Translations under genes and position numbers: made by a program | Notes under the pieces: model-generated | Database searches by the model: none | Seen by the model: the letters and a program-made list of their open reading frames with translations, nothing else | What the model was told of the DNA's origin: nothing | NCBI GenBank assembly: GCA_964446495.1 | Contig: CAYUOY010000196.1 | Span: forward strand, 1 to 6,659 | Origin: JAADHU01 sp964446495 | GTDB lineage: Bacteria > Pseudomonadota > Gammaproteobacteria > Steroidobacterales > Woeseiaceae | DNA: 6,659 nt | Direction: 5' to 3' | Part shown: positions 6,345 through 6,659 of the stretch, piece after piece | Layout of the letters: each line of letters starts with the position of its first letter | Position numbering within the stretch: the first letter of the stretch is position 1

Positions 6345-6364
6345 TGCGGGTACTTTTGCGGGTA
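6345..6364 (+). repeat. Direct repeat pair TGCGGGTA, 12-bp period, arm-site-like
   Basis: TGCGGGTA occurs at 6345-6352 and again at 6357-6364, separated by CTTT. Short tandem repeats with about one helical turn spacing near a tRNA gene resemble the arm-type sites bound by the N-terminal domain of tyrosine integrases. The core GGGTA is shared with the second pair at 6549-6568, in the opposite orientation. Confidence 0.45.
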
Positions 6365-6548
6365 TCTTCGATGACCTTCCTGACGATATAGACAATAAAA
6401 CAAACGGTTACCACTCAACTGGTGATTATGAGCGATAAGCATCCGGCCCTCCCCGATAGCGGCAAGTCTGAGCGATTGCAGTTAGGTTTTGTCACTAAGT
6501 GGCCTGGGAATCAAGAAACACTCGATTTGCGCAGATTCTGGTCCAATT

Positions 6549-6568
6549 GCTACCCATAGCGCTACCCA
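6549..6568 (-). repeat. Direct repeat pair TGGGTAGC, 12-bp period, arm-site-like
   Basis: On the minus strand TGGGTAGC occurs twice with GCTA between the copies (+ strand GCTACCCA at 6549-6556 and 6561-6568). The period is 12 bp, the same as in the pair about 190 bases to the left. The pair lies 47 bases from the 3' end of tRNA-Arg, a usual place for integrase arm sites next to an att core. No integrase gene is seen in the window. Confidence 0.45.
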
Positions 6569-6614
6569 AACAATAAAGGGTCACACCGAATACAGCATAA
6601 CTCCTTGTTTTATA

Positions 6615-6659
6615 TGGCGCGCCCGGAGAGATTCGAACTCCCGACCACCTGGTTCGAAG
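6615..6659 (-). tRNA. tRNA-Arg(UCG), 3' part; 5' part beyond right edge
   Basis: Read on the minus strand, the visible 45 bases are an anticodon loop CTTCGAA (anticodon UCG, arginine), the 3' anticodon strand CCAGG, a variable loop TGGTC and a T arm GGGAG-TTCGAAT-CTCTC. The acceptor strand CGGGCGC, discriminator G and encoded CCA follow. Pairing of the T stem is complete with one G-U. The acceptor strand predicts a 5' end GCGCCCG, as in bacterial tRNA-Arg genes. The 3' end faces the gene-poor region, so anything integrated at this tRNA would lie to the left, inside this window. Confidence 0.9.

Larger units (their letters stand above)
5758..6614. other. Gene-poor scar region between two tRNA sequences
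   Basis: About 860 bases with only short, unrecognised open frames on either strand. The longest are 77 codons on + from 5907 and 95 codons on - ending at 6155. Neither shows a recognisable domain or a good ribosome site together with a plausible protein composition, so they are not called as genes. The region holds two pairs of arm-like repeats and a possible transposase tail. It looks like decayed DNA at the end of an integrated element. Confidence 0.45.

Noticed and set aside
6295..6440. About 50-codon + strand open frame passing through the TGCGGGTA repeats
   Set aside because: No start codon with ribosome site and no family resemblance; the repeats are better explained as DNA sites.
6155..6442. 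95-codon minus-strand frame in the scar region
   Set aside because: Composition is unlike a folded protein of a known family, there is no clear ribosome site, and it runs across the arm-like repeats.
6345..6568. CRISPR-like array
   Set aside because: Only two copies per repeat, 8 bp long with 4-bp spacers; this is far too short for CRISPR repeats and spacers.

Overview
The window looks like an accessory region of a Gram-negative bacterium, probably a proteobacterium and perhaps a marine gammaproteobacterium. The grounds are exported proteins with standard Sec signal peptides, an outer-membrane beta-barrel ending in an aromatic residue, a periplasmic-type alanine/broad-specificity racemase, an IS6-like transposase tail, and proteobacterial-style tRNA-Arg and tRNA-Gly sequences. 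The species cannot be named from the sequence.

Layout, left to right. (1) Positions 1-222 hold the last 51 codons of an IS6-like transposase on the + strand and a probable IS end. (2) Positions 223-4575 carry four minus-strand genes. In transcription order they are a small ribbon-helix-helix-like protein (GTG start), an exported S1-type sulfatase whose start overlaps the preceding stop by 11 bases, an outer-membrane beta-barrel protein, and an exported PLP-dependent racemase. A strong hairpin with a U-run lies between the sulfatase and the barrel gene, and a weaker one follows the barrel gene. (3) A 79-base divergent intergenic region separates this group from an AraC-family regulator on the + strand (4655-5674). 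(4) Positions 5675-6614 hold no convincing gene. They contain the 5' half of a tRNA-Gly that stops in the anticodon loop, two pairs of 8-bp direct repeats that each have a 12-bp period (resembling tyrosine-recombinase arm sites), and a possible transposase C-terminal remnant. (5) The right edge is the 3' part of a minus-strand tRNA-Arg(UCG).

Working model (inference): this is cargo and scar tissue at the end of an integrated element beside tRNA-Arg. The cargo is a locally regulated exported enzyme module, with AraC and RHH regulators, a sulfatase and a barrel protein, plus a periplasmic racemase. The most unusual molecular detail is in the sulfatase. The formylglycine motif reads C-T-Q-S-R instead of C-x-P/A-x-R, and the usual active-site His of the H-x-P region appears absent, while the metal-binding and other active-site residues are kept.
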